Source: Rhizobium leucaenae USDA 9039 (GTDB lineage: Bacteria > Pseudomonadota > Alphaproteobacteria > Rhizobiales > Rhizobiaceae). From it: a stretch of DNA of 64,000 bases. The notes under the pieces were generated by a model. It was not told where the DNA came from. It made no database searches and saw only the letters and a program-made list of their open reading frames with translations. Below are positions 8,608 through 18,600 of the stretch, piece by piece. The stretch lies in contig NZ_AUFB01000006.1 in NCBI RefSeq assembly GCF_000426285.1, positions 234,166-298,165 of the forward strand, given 5' to 3'. How positions within the stretch are numbered: the first letter of the stretch is position 1; the number at the start of each line of letters is the position of its first letter. The position numbers and the translations under genes are program-made.

Positions 8608-8896
8608 TTCACGCCTCCTCTGATTTGATTGCGGATGCGGCTATGTTACACGAGATCCGCTAATCGGCAAGCATACAATTTCACATTGTAGAATATCAGC
8701 GGAAAATCGTTGCAAGAATGCAACACCATCGCCACATGCTCGGGCTTTGACTCGCTGTCATCTGCCCGCTCCATTCAGCGGCAAATCACCCGCTCGGCAG
8801 GCACTATACTTGACCACGCATTATCCTTGCCTCTTTAGTGCAAGATGTTTCGGCGGTTCGTGAAGGGAAGACACGGACGAAATCGGCCGGGAAACC
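8608..8896. promoter_or_regulatory. Intergenic promoter region with palindrome upstream of mctS
   Basis: This gap of about 290 bp precedes mctS on the plus strand and the 34-codon ORF on the minus strand. It contains a perfect inverted repeat, TACAAT-TTCAC-ATTGTA, at 8674-8690, which could be a binding site for a dimeric regulator. No -24/-12 element with correct spacing was found. A sigma-70-like TTGACC appears near 8812, but its partner -10 is poor. The remainder shows no recognisable feature. Confidence 0.35.
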
Positions 8897-10297
8897 GTGG
8901 AGGATCATCTCTTGTCGCTAAGGCACCAGATCATTGCGCTGGCGATCATTCCGCTTGTGGTCGCGATCCTGGCGATCACGAGTTTCATCACCTGGCAGTC
9001 GGCGAACCTCACGCAAGTCAATATCGCGACCTTCGAGCAGAACATGCTGAAGTCCAAGGAAACCGAAATCCTCAACCTGACCCATCTTGCCGTTTCGGCG
9101 ATCCAGGCGACCTATGGAGATGCTGCGGCGGACGATCAGGCCGCCAAGGAAAAGGTTGCGGCGATCCTCGCTTCGCTCGACTACGGCAAGGATGGATATT
9201 TCTTTGTCTACGACTATGACGGAAACAATATCGTCCATCCGCGCCAGAGCTTCCGGCCAGGCCGCAACTGGCTCGATCTGACCGATCCGAACGGAGACAA
9301 GGTGATCGCCGAGTTGATTGCGACGGCAAAGGCGGGCGGTGGCCTGCACCAATACGAGTGGCAAAAGCCATCCAGCGGCCAGGTGGCCGACAAGCTGTCC
9401 TTCGTCGTCGGCCTTGACAAGTGGCGCTGGGTCCTCGGAACCGGCGTCTATCTCGACGACGTCTATGCGCAGACAGCGGCGGCAAATGCCAGCATGCGCG
9501 CCAGCATCAAAAGCACCTTTATCATCGTGGCGATGATTGCCGTTCCTGCCGTCATCGTCGTCTTCACCACCTGCATGCTGCTTACCTTTCATGAGCGGCG
9601 CATGGCCGACGGCAGGCTCAAGGAGCTGACCCAACGGGTTATCGACACGCAGGAGGAGGAACGCGCCCGGCTTGCCCGCGAGCTGCATGACGGTGTTTCG
9701 CAAAACCTCGTCGGCGTCCGCTATGCCATGGATCTCGCCGGCCGGAAGGTCAGGACCGACGTCAACGATGCAGCCCTCACGATCGAGCGCGGCGTAGAGG
9801 CATTGAACGGCGCGATCAAGGAGATTCGGCGGCTGTCCCACGATCTCCGTCCGCGCGTGCTCGACGACATGGGTCTGACCGCGGCACTTGAGGCTTTGTG
9901 CCATAACTTTCAGGAGCGGAGCGGGATTGCGACCGAAATCGAAGCGTCCGGTTTCGTCGATCGGCTCAGGCCGGAGGCCAGCACGGCTCTTTATCGCGTT
10001 GCCCAGGAGGCGTTCAACAATGTCGAGCGTCATTCCGGTGCAAGCCGCCTTGCGGTCAGGCTCTGGAGTGACGGCGGGCGAGCGCGCATGATCATTTCCG
10101 ACAATGGCACGGGCTTTGGCGATCCCAAATCGGCAGATGCCGGCGGGCGTGGCCTGGGTCTTCGCAACATGCAGGAGCGAATGGCCCATTTCCGCGGCCT
10201 GCTTCTGATCGACAGCACGGTCGCCGGCACGACGCTGACGGCGATGATGCCGAAATCGGCCAATCTGCAGCCCGGCGATCAGGTCGAAGCCGCATGA
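8897..10297 (+). CDS. mctS: Sensor histidine kinase with Cache domain, MctS-like
   Basis: This membrane sensor kinase is 466 residues from the GTG at 8897; a TTG at 8912, eight bases after GGAGG, is an equally good start. A first membrane segment (about 10-32) and a second (about 203-226) enclose a periplasmic Cache-type sensor domain with GKDGYFFVYDYDG. The cytoplasmic part has a HisKA_3 dimerisation domain (RLARELHDGVSQN, His the phosphosite) and an HATPase with NVERHSGAS and DNGTGFG. Its stop overlaps the start of the NarL-type regulator gene (ATGA). The neighbouring mctP identifies the pair as the MctS/MctR system known from Rhizobium leguminosarum, which controls monocarboxylate uptake; that link is by gene context. 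Confidence 0.88.
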   Translation: MEDHLLSLRHQIIALAIIPLVVAILAITSFITWQSANLTQVNIATFEQNMLKSKETEILNLTHLAVSAIQATYGDAAADDQAAKEKVAAILASLDYGKDGYFFVYDYDGNNIVHPRQSFRPGRNWLDLTDPNGDKVIAELIATAKAGGGLHQYEWQKPSSGQVADKLSFVVGLDKWRWVLGTGVYLDDVYAQTAAANASMRASIKSTFIIVAMIAVPAVIVVFTTCMLLTFHERRMADGRLKELTQRVIDTQEEERARLARELHDGVSQNLVGVRYAMDLAGRKVRTDVNDAALTIERGVEALNGAIKEIRRLSHDLRPRVLDDMGLTAALEALCHNFQERSGIATEIEASGFVDRLRPEASTALYRVAQEAFNNVERHSGASRLAVRLWSDGGRARMIISDNGTGFGDPKSADAGGRGLGLRNMQERMAHFRGLLLIDSTVAGTTLTAMMPKSANLQPGDQVEAA

Positions 10298-10938
10298 CCG
10301 AGCGTCCCAGAATCAAGGTGCTGCTGATCGACAACCACCCGCTGGTGATCGACGGACTAAAGGCTGTGCTCGACACATACGACCACATCGACGTCGTAGG
10401 AACGGCAGGTCTCGCACAGGCCGGCCTGGACATCGGCCGCGACACGCGCCCCGAGGTCGTGCTGATGGACATCAACATGCCGAAGCTGAACGGGATCGAC
10501 GCCATCGAACTCTTTCGAAGCGAATTGCCCGAGACAAGGGTTGTCATGCTCTCGATGCATGATAGCCGGGAATACATCTCATCCTCCGTGATGCGTGGCG
10601 CCGCCGGTTACATCCTCAAGGATGTCTCGACCGACGAAATCGTTTCGGCCATCGAGACGGTTGCTCAGGGCGGAACATACTTCTCGTCCGGTGTCGTCGA
10701 CGTGCTCATGGAGCGAAAGGGCGGAGATGATACGGATCCCCTGACGCCGCGCGAGCGCGATGTCCTCGGCCTCATCGTTTCCGGAAGCAGCAACAAGGAG
10801 ATGGCCGAGGCGCTCGGCATCACGCCCGCCACGGCCGAAACGCACCGCAAGAACGTCAAGAAGAAGCTCAACATCGCGACGACCGCGGGGCTCATCCGCT
10901 ATGCGCTCGATCATGGGATCAGTCTCAAAACGCGATGA
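10294..10938 (+). CDS. mctR: NarL/LuxR-family response regulator, MctR-like
   Basis: This is a 214-residue response regulator with an N-terminal receiver (phosphoacceptor Asp59 in LMDINMP, conserved Lys in ILKDVS) and a C-terminal LuxR helix-turn-helix (LTPRERDVLGLIVSG through TAETHRKNVKKKL). It overlaps mctS by four bases, so kinase and regulator are translationally coupled. It probably activates the DUF3311-mctP unit 270 bp downstream in response to lactate, pyruvate or related acids, as reported for MctR. A perfect inverted repeat immediately after its stop codon is a candidate binding site. Confidence 0.9.
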   Translation: MTERPRIKVLLIDNHPLVIDGLKAVLDTYDHIDVVGTAGLAQAGLDIGRDTRPEVVLMDINMPKLNGIDAIELFRSELPETRVVMLSMHDSREYISSSVMRGAAGYILKDVSTDEIVSAIETVAQGGTYFSSGVVDVLMERKGGDDTDPLTPRERDVLGLIVSGSSNKEMAEALGITPATAETHRKNVKKKLNIATTAGLIRYALDHGISLKTR

Positions 10939-10945
10939 ATCGCGC

Positions 10946-10965
10946 CCTACCCACTTCTGGGTAGG
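10946..10965. promoter_or_regulatory. Perfect 8-bp inverted repeat, candidate MctR operator
   Basis: CCTACCCA and TGGGTAGG are separated by CTTC, starting seven bases after the mctR stop. There is no T run, so it is a poor intrinsic terminator; its symmetry and position before mctP fit a response-regulator box. The remaining bases up to 11208 show no clear sigma-54 element. Confidence 0.4.
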
Positions 10966-11208
10966 CCTCACCATTTCACTCCTCCAGCCATCTTGTCTGA
11001 CGAAAACCGTCGCCATAGGACTTCACTGCGGCTTGCTGGAGGGCGAGCCGTTGGGAGGATTTCAGATGCACTACGTCTGCTTCCGTTCAGCCGGGACACT
11101 GGCTGCGACGGCACGAACGAGTTTGCCTCGGCTAGCGCCTGATACGCGCAACCTTCCACGCTGATAACCGCAACTTGCCGCCACCTGTGGCGCCGGAAGG
11201 TATCCGAC

Positions 11209-11406
11209 ATGGAAAAACCACGAAGCAAGGCAGCGCTCTGGCTGCTCGTCATTCCCTATATCGGCCTGCTCTGGCCATCCCTTTACAATACCCGCGAGCC
11301 GGCCTTGTTCGGTTTTCCCTTCTTCTACTGGTACCAGCTCGCCTGGGTGCCGATCACCGCCTTCCTGACCTTTATCGCCTATCGGAGCGTGCGCCATGAC
11401 GACTGA
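11209..11406 (+). CDS. DUF3311 small membrane protein
   Basis: This is a 65-residue protein with two hydrophobic segments (about 9-25 and 38-58) and the family-typical layout of DUF3311, whose members are found next to sodium:solute symporter genes. Motifs such as WPSLYNTREPALFGFPFFYW match that family. It overlaps the start of mctP by 11 bases, indicating a coupled accessory subunit of the transporter, analogous to the small DUF485 partner of acetate permease. Its exact role is unknown. The ATG is preceded only by a weak Shine-Dalgarno-like sequence (GGAAGGTATCCGAC). Confidence 0.85.
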   Translation: MEKPRSKAALWLLVIPYIGLLWPSLYNTREPALFGFPFFYWYQLAWVPITAFLTFIAYRSVRHDD

Positions 11407-12871
11407 CATCGACAGCACGGCGCTTGCCGTCTTCCTCTTCTTCTTCGCGCTCGTAACGATTTTGGGCTTCGTTGCGTCCCGCTGGCGCAAACCAGCCACG
11501 CTTGCGCATATCGACGAATGGGGCCTGGGTGGTCGAAGCTTCGGGACCTGGATCACCTGGTTCCTGGTCGGCGGCGACTTCTACACAGCCTATACGGTGA
11601 TCGCCGTTCCGGCGCTTGTCTATACGGTCGGTGCCTATGGCTTCTTTGCCCTGCCTTATACCATCGTCGTCTATCCCTTCGTGTTCATGGTGATGCCGGT
11701 TCTCTGGAAGCGTGCAAGGGATTTCGGTTACGTAACCGCCGGTGACGTCGTGCATGGCCAGTATGGTTCACGCGCGCTCGAACTCGCCGTTGCGGCAACC
11801 GGTGTCATTGCGACCATGCCCTATATCGCTCTGCAGCTCATCGGCATGACCGCGGTCCTGAAGGCGCTTGGGCTGCACGGCGAACTGCCGCTGGCGATCG
11901 CCTTTATCGTGCTCGCACTTTACACCTATTCGGCCGGCCTGCGCGCCCCGGCATTGATCGCCTTCGTCAAGGACATCATGATCTATGTCGTGGTGATCGC
12001 TGCCGTGGCGCTCATTCCCTCAAAACTCGGCGGCTACGCCAATGTGTTCGCTGCAGCCGATGCCGCATTCCAGGCCAAGGGATCGGGAAATCTGCTCCTG
12101 GGCGGTAATCAATATGTCGCCTACGCAACCCTCGCCTTGGGCTCGGCTCTCGCCGCCTTCATGTATCCGCATACGCTGACCGGAATCTTCGCCTCGAACA
12201 GCGGCAAGACGATCCGCAAGAATGCCGTCCTGCTGCCCGCCTATACGCTGCTGCTCGGCCTTCTCGCCCTGCTCGGCTATATGGGCCATGCCGCCGGCCT
12301 GAAACTCGATAGCCCCAATGACGTCGTGCCGGCCTTGTTCAAGACGCTGTTCTCGGGCTGGTTTGCCGGCTTCGCCTTCGCGGCAATCGCAATCGGCGCC
12401 TTGGTTCCGGCGGCGGTGATGAGCATTGGCGCCGCCAATCTCTTCACCCGCAATTTCTGGAAGGCCTATGTCGATCCAAAGGTGAGCAGCGCAGGCGAAG
12501 CCAAGGTGGCCAAGATCACCTCGCTCGTGGTCAAGGTGGGTGCCCTGCTGGTCATCATCTTCCTGCCGACGCAGTTTGCGCTCGACCTGCAATTGCTGGG
12601 CGGCATCTGGATCCTGCAGACGCTGCCGGCGCTGGTTTTCGGCCTCTATACGAACTGGTTCCGCGCGCCGGGCTTGCTTGCCGGCTGGTTCGTCGGCTTC
12701 ACCGGTGGCACCTTCCTCGTCTGGGATGCCGGCTGGAAGCCTTTGCACCTGATCAGCCTCGGCGGAGAACCCTTCACCGTCTACACCGGACTGCTTGCGC
12801 TTGCGGCAAACATCGCCGTCGCGGTCGTGGTCAATGCCGTCGTGCCGGCAAGGACCGCGGCGCGGGCTTGA
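11396..12871 (+). CDS. mctP: Monocarboxylate permease, sodium:solute symporter family
   Basis: This is a 491-residue inner-membrane protein with about 13 transmembrane segments, of the solute:sodium symporter family. The N-terminal helix is followed by the family-typical EWGLGGRSFGTWITWFLVGG region split around residues 42-60, with GDFYTAYT after it. The two-component genes upstream and the small DUF3311 partner match the mct locus of rhizobia, where MctP imports lactate, pyruvate, propionate and related acids, and at lower affinity alanine. TCGGAGCGTGCGCC precedes the ATG. A strong hairpin follows the stop, so this is the last gene of the unit. Confidence 0.9.
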   Translation: MTTDIDSTALAVFLFFFALVTILGFVASRWRKPATLAHIDEWGLGGRSFGTWITWFLVGGDFYTAYTVIAVPALVYTVGAYGFFALPYTIVVYPFVFMVMPVLWKRARDFGYVTAGDVVHGQYGSRALELAVAATGVIATMPYIALQLIGMTAVLKALGLHGELPLAIAFIVLALYTYSAGLRAPALIAFVKDIMIYVVVIAAVALIPSKLGGYANVFAAADAAFQAKGSGNLLLGGNQYVAYATLALGSALAAFMYPHTLTGIFASNSGKTIRKNAVLLPAYTLLLGLLALLGYMGHAAGLKLDSPNDVVPALFKTLFSGWFAGFAFAAIAIGALVPAAVMSIGAANLFTRNFWKAYVDPKVSSAGEAKVAKITSLVVKVGALLVIIFLPTQFALDLQLLGGIWILQTLPALVFGLYTNWFRAPGLLAGWFVGFTGGTFLVWDAGWKPLHLISLGGEPFTVYTGLLALAANIAVAVVVNAVVPARTAARA

Positions 12872-12880
12872 AACAAGACC

Positions 12881-12916
12881 AGCAGAGGGCCGCGATGTTG
12901 CGGTCCTCTGCTCTTT
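12881..12916 (+). terminator. Rho-independent terminator after mctP
   Basis: The arms 12881-12893 and 12900-12912 form a 13-bp stem with one G-T pair and a GATGTT loop, followed by CTTTC. It starts ten bases after the mctP stop. The T run is short, but the stem is strong and ends the mct unit. Confidence 0.8.
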
Positions 12917-13098
12917 CACATTGGCATGCGCGAAATTGTCATACTAATATCCAGAATCCGCACACATATACAATTTGCGCAGGGAATAGCAGGGCGACAG
13001 CACGCTTTCCTCAGAACCATGTCAGAATGCGCAAAAGATTAACCTTCCTCGGTACGTCATCGTCACCATTATTTTTATGAAATAAGTGACGGTGGTTT

Positions 13099-14460
13099 TT
13101 GAGCTCGGGTTTTTCATATTCGCTTAGTCGGCTCGTCGAAACCCTTCGTGGTCTGCGAAGAGACACAGGCGGCAACGTCGCCATCGTTGTTGCCCTCACC
13201 ATGGTGCCTATGATCCTCGCCGTCGGCGCGAGCTTCGACTACATCCGCGCCTATAATGTCAGGCAGAGTATGCAGAGCGATCTTGACGCGGCTTTGATCG
13301 CCGCCGTCAAACAGATCGACACCGATGACTCTGACGCTCTCAAGCAAAAGGTGTCCGACTGGTTCCATGCACAGGTGGAAAGCAGCTATTCGCTCGGCGA
13401 CATCGAGATCGACACGACCAACCATCGCATAACGGCAACGGCGAGCGGCACTGTTCCGACGACTTTGATGCAGCTCGCGAATATCGCGACTGTTCCCGTC
13501 AGCGTGGAAAGTGCCGTCGAAGGACCAGCCACATCCTATCTCAACGTCTACATCGTGATCGACAAATCCCCGTCGATGCTCCTGGCAGCAACGACGGCAG
13601 GCCAGCAGGCCATGTATTCCGGCATCGGATGCCAATTTGCCTGCCACACGGGCGACGCGCACACTGTCAGCGGTAAGTCTTACGCCAACAACTACGAATA
13701 TAGCACCGCAAAGAGTATAAAACTGCGCGCCGACGTTGCCGTGGACGCAGTCAGCGAAGTGCTCGATATGATCGATAGGTCCGACAGCAGTCATGCGCGC
13801 ATTAAAGTCGGACTATACAGCTTGGGTGACACAGCTACGGAAGTTCTGGCTCCGACGCTGGATACCGCGACTGCACACAAGCGCCTGGTTGACGACAGTT
13901 ACGGCCTCACAAGCGCAAGCTCGACGACCTATACCTATTTTGACGTCTCCTTGACCGCGCTGAAGAAGATGGTCGGGACTGGTGGCGATGGCACCTCCTC
14001 GTCCAAACCGCTCAAACTGGTTCTTCTGCTGACGGACGGCGTCCAGTCACAGCGCGAGTGGGTAATCAACGGAGTGACATGGAACGGTAGCAAGGCCGTT
14101 TCCGGGTCATACTGGAACAAGGTGGCGCCGCTTAATCCAGATTGGTGTGCCTACATCAAGAACCAGTCCGCCACCATGGCGGTTCTTTATACCGAATATC
14201 TGCCGATCACCACGGACTGGGGTTACAACGCAACTGTCGGCTCGACCATGGCGAGCGCCAAGTGGAAGAGCACTTGGGGCGGCACCATGGATAGCGGCGT
14301 ATCGACCAGCATCACGCGACGAGACTACATCCCCTATGCGCTTGCCGACTGCGCATCTTCCAAGAGCCTGTTTATTTCTGCGTCGTCCTCGGCAGACATC
14401 ACGGCAGGCCTGTCAGCGCTTTTCACTCAGTATCTCACATCCGTCCGGCTGACCCAATGA
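13099..14460 (+). CDS. TadG-like pilus assembly protein with von Willebrand A domain
   Basis: This is a 453-residue protein with the TadG layout: a short basic N terminus, a hydrophobic segment (about 25-46, after RRDTGGNVAIVVAL), then a periplasmic part with a VWA domain. The metal-ion site is visible as DKSPS (DxSxS, near residue 154) and LLTDG. The proposed TTG start has only a weak GGTGG before it; no better in-frame start keeps the membrane segment. It overlaps the next gene by four bases (ATGA) and heads an operon with two TadE-like proteins. Tad proteins build Flp pili, but no tadA/B/C or secretin genes lie here. Confidence 0.82.
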   Translation: MSSGFSYSLSRLVETLRGLRRDTGGNVAIVVALTMVPMILAVGASFDYIRAYNVRQSMQSDLDAALIAAVKQIDTDDSDALKQKVSDWFHAQVESSYSLGDIEIDTTNHRITATASGTVPTTLMQLANIATVPVSVESAVEGPATSYLNVYIVIDKSPSMLLAATTAGQQAMYSGIGCQFACHTGDAHTVSGKSYANNYEYSTAKSIKLRADVAVDAVSEVLDMIDRSDSSHARIKVGLYSLGDTATEVLAPTLDTATAHKRLVDDSYGLTSASSTTYTYFDVSLTALKKMVGTGGDGTSSSKPLKLVLLLTDGVQSQREWVINGVTWNGSKAVSGSYWNKVAPLNPDWCAYIKNQSATMAVLYTEYLPITTDWGYNATVGSTMASAKWKSTWGGTMDSGVSTSITRRDYIPYALADCASSKSLFISASSSADITAGLSALFTQYLTSVRLTQ

Positions 14461-14987
14461 GGCAGGCAAAACCGTTTGCACTTCTGCGCCGCTTCCTCGC
14501 CGATCGCCGCGGCGTGGCTGCGATCGAATTCGCGATTCTCGCCCTGCCGCTGTTTATGTTCATATTCGCGATCATCGAAGTGTCGCTGATGTTTTTCATC
14601 GACTCTGCATTGGACGCTTCGGTGCAGAGGATCTCGCGAACGATCCGTACCGGCGAGGCCGCGTCCTCCAAGATCACATTGGCCGATTTCAAAAGCCAAA
14701 TTTGTGACGATATGCTGTTGGCGTTCGAATGCTCCGGCAATCTGTTGGTGAAGGTCGACGTGCTTTCCGACATATCAACCGTCGCCAGCACCAATCCCAT
14801 CGACAGCAGCGGCAAGCTCGCCGTCACCGAGACCTATAATATCGGCAAGGGCAGCGACTACATTCTGGTGCAGGCGTTTCTGCCCTGGACTGCCGTCGTC
14901 AATTTTTTCACCTTGTCGAGCGCCGAGCTATCCGATGGCCGCTACCTGCTCGGATCTTCCGTTCTGTTCCGCAACGAGCCTTTCTAA
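14457..14987 (+). CDS. TadE-like pseudopilin
   Basis: This 176-residue protein begins with a basic stretch, then RGVAAIEFAILALPLFMFIF, the TadE hydrophobic motif with the conserved Glu after the prepilin-like junction. The remainder is an extracytoplasmic domain with two Cys residues (QICDD, FECSG). TadE pseudopilins are processed by a prepilin peptidase and aid Flp pilus assembly. It overlaps the TadG-like gene by four bases and ends one base before the next start, so the three genes form one tight operon. Confidence 0.85.
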   Translation: MRQAKPFALLRRFLADRRGVAAIEFAILALPLFMFIFAIIEVSLMFFIDSALDASVQRISRTIRTGEAASSKITLADFKSQICDDMLLAFECSGNLLVKVDVLSDISTVASTNPIDSSGKLAVTETYNIGKGSDYILVQAFLPWTAVVNFFTLSSAELSDGRYLLGSSVLFRNEPF

Positions 14988-14988
14988 C

Positions 14989-15588
14989 ATGATCCCGAGA
15001 CGGAGCCTGTCCTCTTGCCGGTTGGCCAAATTCTGTATCCCCAAATTCTGCATTCAATACCTGGTACGCGATCGGTCAGGGGCTTCGGGCGTGGAATTCG
15101 CTCTCGTATTGCCGCTCCTGGTGGTTCTGCTGTTTGGTGCCATTGATCTCGGCCATGCGCTCACGGTCAGCCGGAAAATGGATGAGATCGCCTCCACTAC
15201 GGGCGACATGATTTCCCAGCAGGGCACCTGGACAAAGGCTGACGTCGCAAAGCTTCTTACCGGCGCCAGCTTCATCCTGCAGCCTTATGACACCACGGGG
15301 CTTACGATCACGGTCTCGGTAAACGATATCAGCAGCGCCGGCAGCGCAACGGTCAACTGGTCTGCCGCGCTCAATACAACAGCCCTTACTTCCGGCACGG
15401 CAAGCACAATCACCATACCGTCGCAGATACAGGAAACGGGTGTCCAGGTCGTGCTAACGCGGGTGCAATATACATTGACAACCCCTGTCTCGGCGTTCTT
15501 TGCGTCCATCACCGGCACGAACGGCTATACCTTCGATCGCCATTTCTTCAACCGCCCAAGGGTCGGCGACACCATCACCTACAAGTAG
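14989..15588 (+). CDS. TadE/TadF-like pseudopilin
   Basis: This is a 199-residue protein from the ATG at 14989, one base after the preceding stop; reading upstream of it would run inside the previous gene. After a basic, Cys-containing N terminus, RSGASGVEFALVLPLLVVLL shows the TadE motif (Gly, Glu then hydrophobic helix). The rest is Ser/Thr-rich and likely periplasmic. It is the third gene of an orphan tad trio and is followed by a strong hairpin. The ribosome binding site is weak, consistent with translational coupling. Confidence 0.83.
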   Translation: MIPRRSLSSCRLAKFCIPKFCIQYLVRDRSGASGVEFALVLPLLVVLLFGAIDLGHALTVSRKMDEIASTTGDMISQQGTWTKADVAKLLTGASFILQPYDTTGLTITVSVNDISSAGSATVNWSAALNTTALTSGTASTITIPSQIQETGVQVVLTRVQYTLTTPVSAFFASITGTNGYTFDRHFFNRPRVGDTITYK

Positions 15589-15634
15589 GCCGGAAGGTCG
15601 TCCGACGATAGCGGCAGACAGAACTGGATGAAGA

Positions 15635-15665
15635 GCGGTGGCACCCGGCATTTCGGTGCCACCGC
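15635..15665. terminator. Hairpin between convergent tad and putA genes
   Basis: GCGGTGGCACC (15635-15645) and GGTGCCACCGC (15655-15665) form a perfect 11-bp stem with a nine-base loop. It lies between convergent genes, so it may stop transcription from both sides. Neither side has a long T run. Confidence 0.6.
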
Positions 15666-15679
15666 CAAACGTAAGGGAC

Positions 15680-18600
15680 TTATCCGATCGTCATCAAGCT
15701 GGCATTGCCACCGGCAGCCGCCGTGTTGATCGAGGTTGAAACCTCCTCGACAAGCCAGTTCAGGCAATAGGCCTCGACATCATTCTCAAGCTCCGCCGTC
15801 ATCGCCGACTGGACAAGGACAAGCGGTCCGTCAAGCGCGGCGATGCGTTGGTTGATCTCAAGGACGCGCTTTGCGTCTCCTTCCACCAGCGCGGCGGCGA
15901 ATGGGCCATCGGCATTCCAGTCCGTCGTCCATGCCAGGCGCGCGGCGACGCTGCCTGGAAGACCTGTAAGTGTCGAATGAAGTCCGGTACGTTCATCGAC
16001 GACCAGATGGTTTCCGGTCGCGAGTGCTGCCGCGATCTGGCGATAGAGACCTCGCTCCGTTGCGGGAGCGAGAAGCACTCGGCCGCGGGGATGAAGCGCA
16101 TAGACGTTCCGTTCGCCGACAGGGCCGGCAAGCTCTTTTTCGAGACCCACTGCGGAAAGGCTGCCGAGTTCGCGCGCCGCGTCAGCATCGTCGCTTCGGC
16201 CCTTTCCGGAAAGCCAGAGCGCGAAATCCGAGAGTGCCGGGTCAATATGGAACGAGCTGTGCTGCGGCGGGACCGGTGCTTTTTGGACCAGACGACCGAT
16301 ATAGAGCGGTCCGCCCGCTTTCGGCCCGGTTCCCGAGAGCCCGCGTCCACCGAAAGGCTGGACACCGACGACGGCGCCAATGATGTTGCGGTTGACGTAA
16401 AGATTGCCGGCCTTGATCCGCCCGGTGACACGGGCGATCGTCTCGTCCAGGCGCGTGTGAAGACCGAACGTCAGGCCATAACCGGAGCCGTTGATATCGT
16501 CGATCAGCCGGTCCAGGTCCTGGCGACGGTAACGGATGACGTGCAGCACGGGGCCGAAGATTTCCTTCGTCAGGTCCGAAAGCTTCTTCAACTCTATGAT
16601 GGTCGGCGGCACGAAGGTGCCGAGCGTTGCAGTCTCCGGCAGCGGCAACTGGTCGACTTTACGGCCGAGGCCGCGCATCTTCTCGATATGGGCGTCGATT
16701 TCGGCCTGGGCCTCATGATTGATGACTGGCCCGACGTCTATGCGGAGCTGATCTGTCCGACCGATGCTCAACTCCTGGAGCGCCCCCTTCAGCATGTTCA
16801 GGGTTCGATCGGCGACCTCCTCCTGCAAACACAAGACGCGCAGCGCGGAGCAGCGCTGACCGGCGCTGTCGAAGGCGGATGCGATGACGTCGCCGACGAC
16901 TTGCTCGGCCAAGGCCGACGAGTCGACGATCATGCCGTTCTGGCCGCCTGTTTCAGCGATTAGCGGGATCGGCTTTCCAACGTTGGACAGTCGCTTCGCA
17001 AGCTGCGCCTGGATGAGTCTCGCGACACCGGTGGAGCCCGTGAACATGACGCCGGCGGTCTCCGCCGCGTCGATCAGCGCGGCGCCAAGGCGGCCGCTAC
17101 CCGGCACGAACTGCAGTGCGCCCCGCGGCACCCCGGCTTCGTGCAGGATCTTGACGCTCTCGAATGCGATGATCGGAGTGACACCGGCCGGCTTCGCCAT
17201 GACCGAATTGCCGGCGACCAGTGCCGCGGCGACCTGACCCGTGAAAATCGCGAGCGGGAAATTCCAGGGACTGATGCAGACGATCGGGCCAAGCGGCGCG
17301 TGCGAGGGGCCGAGCGTTCGGCGCGCCTGTCCCGCGTAGTAGCGGAGGAAGTCGACCGCTTCGCGCACTTCGCCGATCGCGTTTGCCGCCGATTTGCCTG
17401 CCTCACGCATGATGACGCCCATCAGCGTCTCGATCCGCGACTGCATGATGTCGGCGGCACGCTCGAGGCACGCCGCGCGGTCCGCCGGAGAGACGGCAGC
17501 CCACTGTTGCGCGCCCTCGGCCGCAAGCCGGGCGATCTTCGCGGCGGCATCGATCCTGATTTCGGTGACTTGGCCGACGACATCGCCGTGGTCGGCGGGA
17601 TTGAGGATCGGTCTCGTCTCTCCCTCGACGGATCCGTCGGCGAGCAGAGGCAGGGCATGCCATGAGTGCCGCGTCGTGGCGACAAGATTGGCCGCGAGCG
17701 CGTCGAGTTCGGCTTCGTTTGAAAGATCGATGCCGGACGAGTTCTGCCTTTCGCCTCCGTAGAGATTGCGAGGCAGAGCGATCAGGTCATGTGGCTTGCC
17801 AACCGGCGAATTTGCTTCGACCAGATCGACCGGATCAGCGACGAGTTCGTCGACCGAGACGTTCGCATCCGAGATTCGATTGACGAAAGACGAATTGGCG
17901 CCGTTTTCGAGCAGGCGGCGAACCAGATAGGCAAGCAGCGTCTCGTGTGTACCGACCGGGGCATAGATGCGGCACGGGCGATCCAGCTTCTGCTGGCCGA
18001 CGACCTCGTCATAAAGAGGTTCGCCCATGCCATGCAGGCACTGGAACTCGTACTTGCCGACCGCAAAGTCCGGACCGGCCAGATGGTAGATTGTAGCCAG
18101 TGTTTGGGCGTTATGGGTCGCGAACTGCGGAAAGACGGCGTCTGTCGCCGCGAGCAGCTTGCGCGCACAGGCGACATAGGCGACGTCGGTGTGAATCTTG
18201 CGGGTATAAACCGGAAAGTCGGGAAGTCCGTCGAGCTGCGCCCGCTTGATTTCGGCATCCCAATAAGCGCCCTTGACGAGGCGAACCATCATGCGGCGGC
18301 CCGAGCGGCGGGCGAGATCGATGATGTAGTCGAGAACGAAGGGGCAGCGCTTGCCGTAGGCCTGCACGACAAAGCCCAGGCCATTCCAGCCCTTGAGTTC
18401 CTGGTCAAAGCTGAGCTCTTCCAGCAGGTCGAGCGACAGTTCGAGACGATCCGCCTCCTCCGCATCGATGTTCAGGCCAATATCGTACTTGCGGGCGAGC
18501 AGCGCCAGCTCGCGAACACGGGGAAGCAGCTCTCCCATGACGCGGTCCGACTGCGAACGGACATAGCGCGGATGAAGAGCCGACAGTTTGATCGAAATGC

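Noticed and set aside
8797..8815. Possible sigma-54 promoter (GGCAC ... TTGAC) before mctS
   Set aside because: The -12 element lacks the GC pair at the right distance.
8918..10189. Open frame of 423 codons on the minus strand opposite mctS
   Set aside because: It is a shadow of the kinase gene; mctS has all expected kinase motifs.
11100..11145. Possible sigma-54 promoter (GGCAC ... TTTGC) before the DUF3311-mctP genes
   Set aside because: The distance between GG and GC is 13 bp instead of the required 10 bp.
15848..16963. Open frame of 371 codons on the plus strand inside putA
   Set aside because: It is antisense to the conserved aldehyde dehydrogenase part, lacks a ribosome binding site and shows only low-complexity basic sequence.
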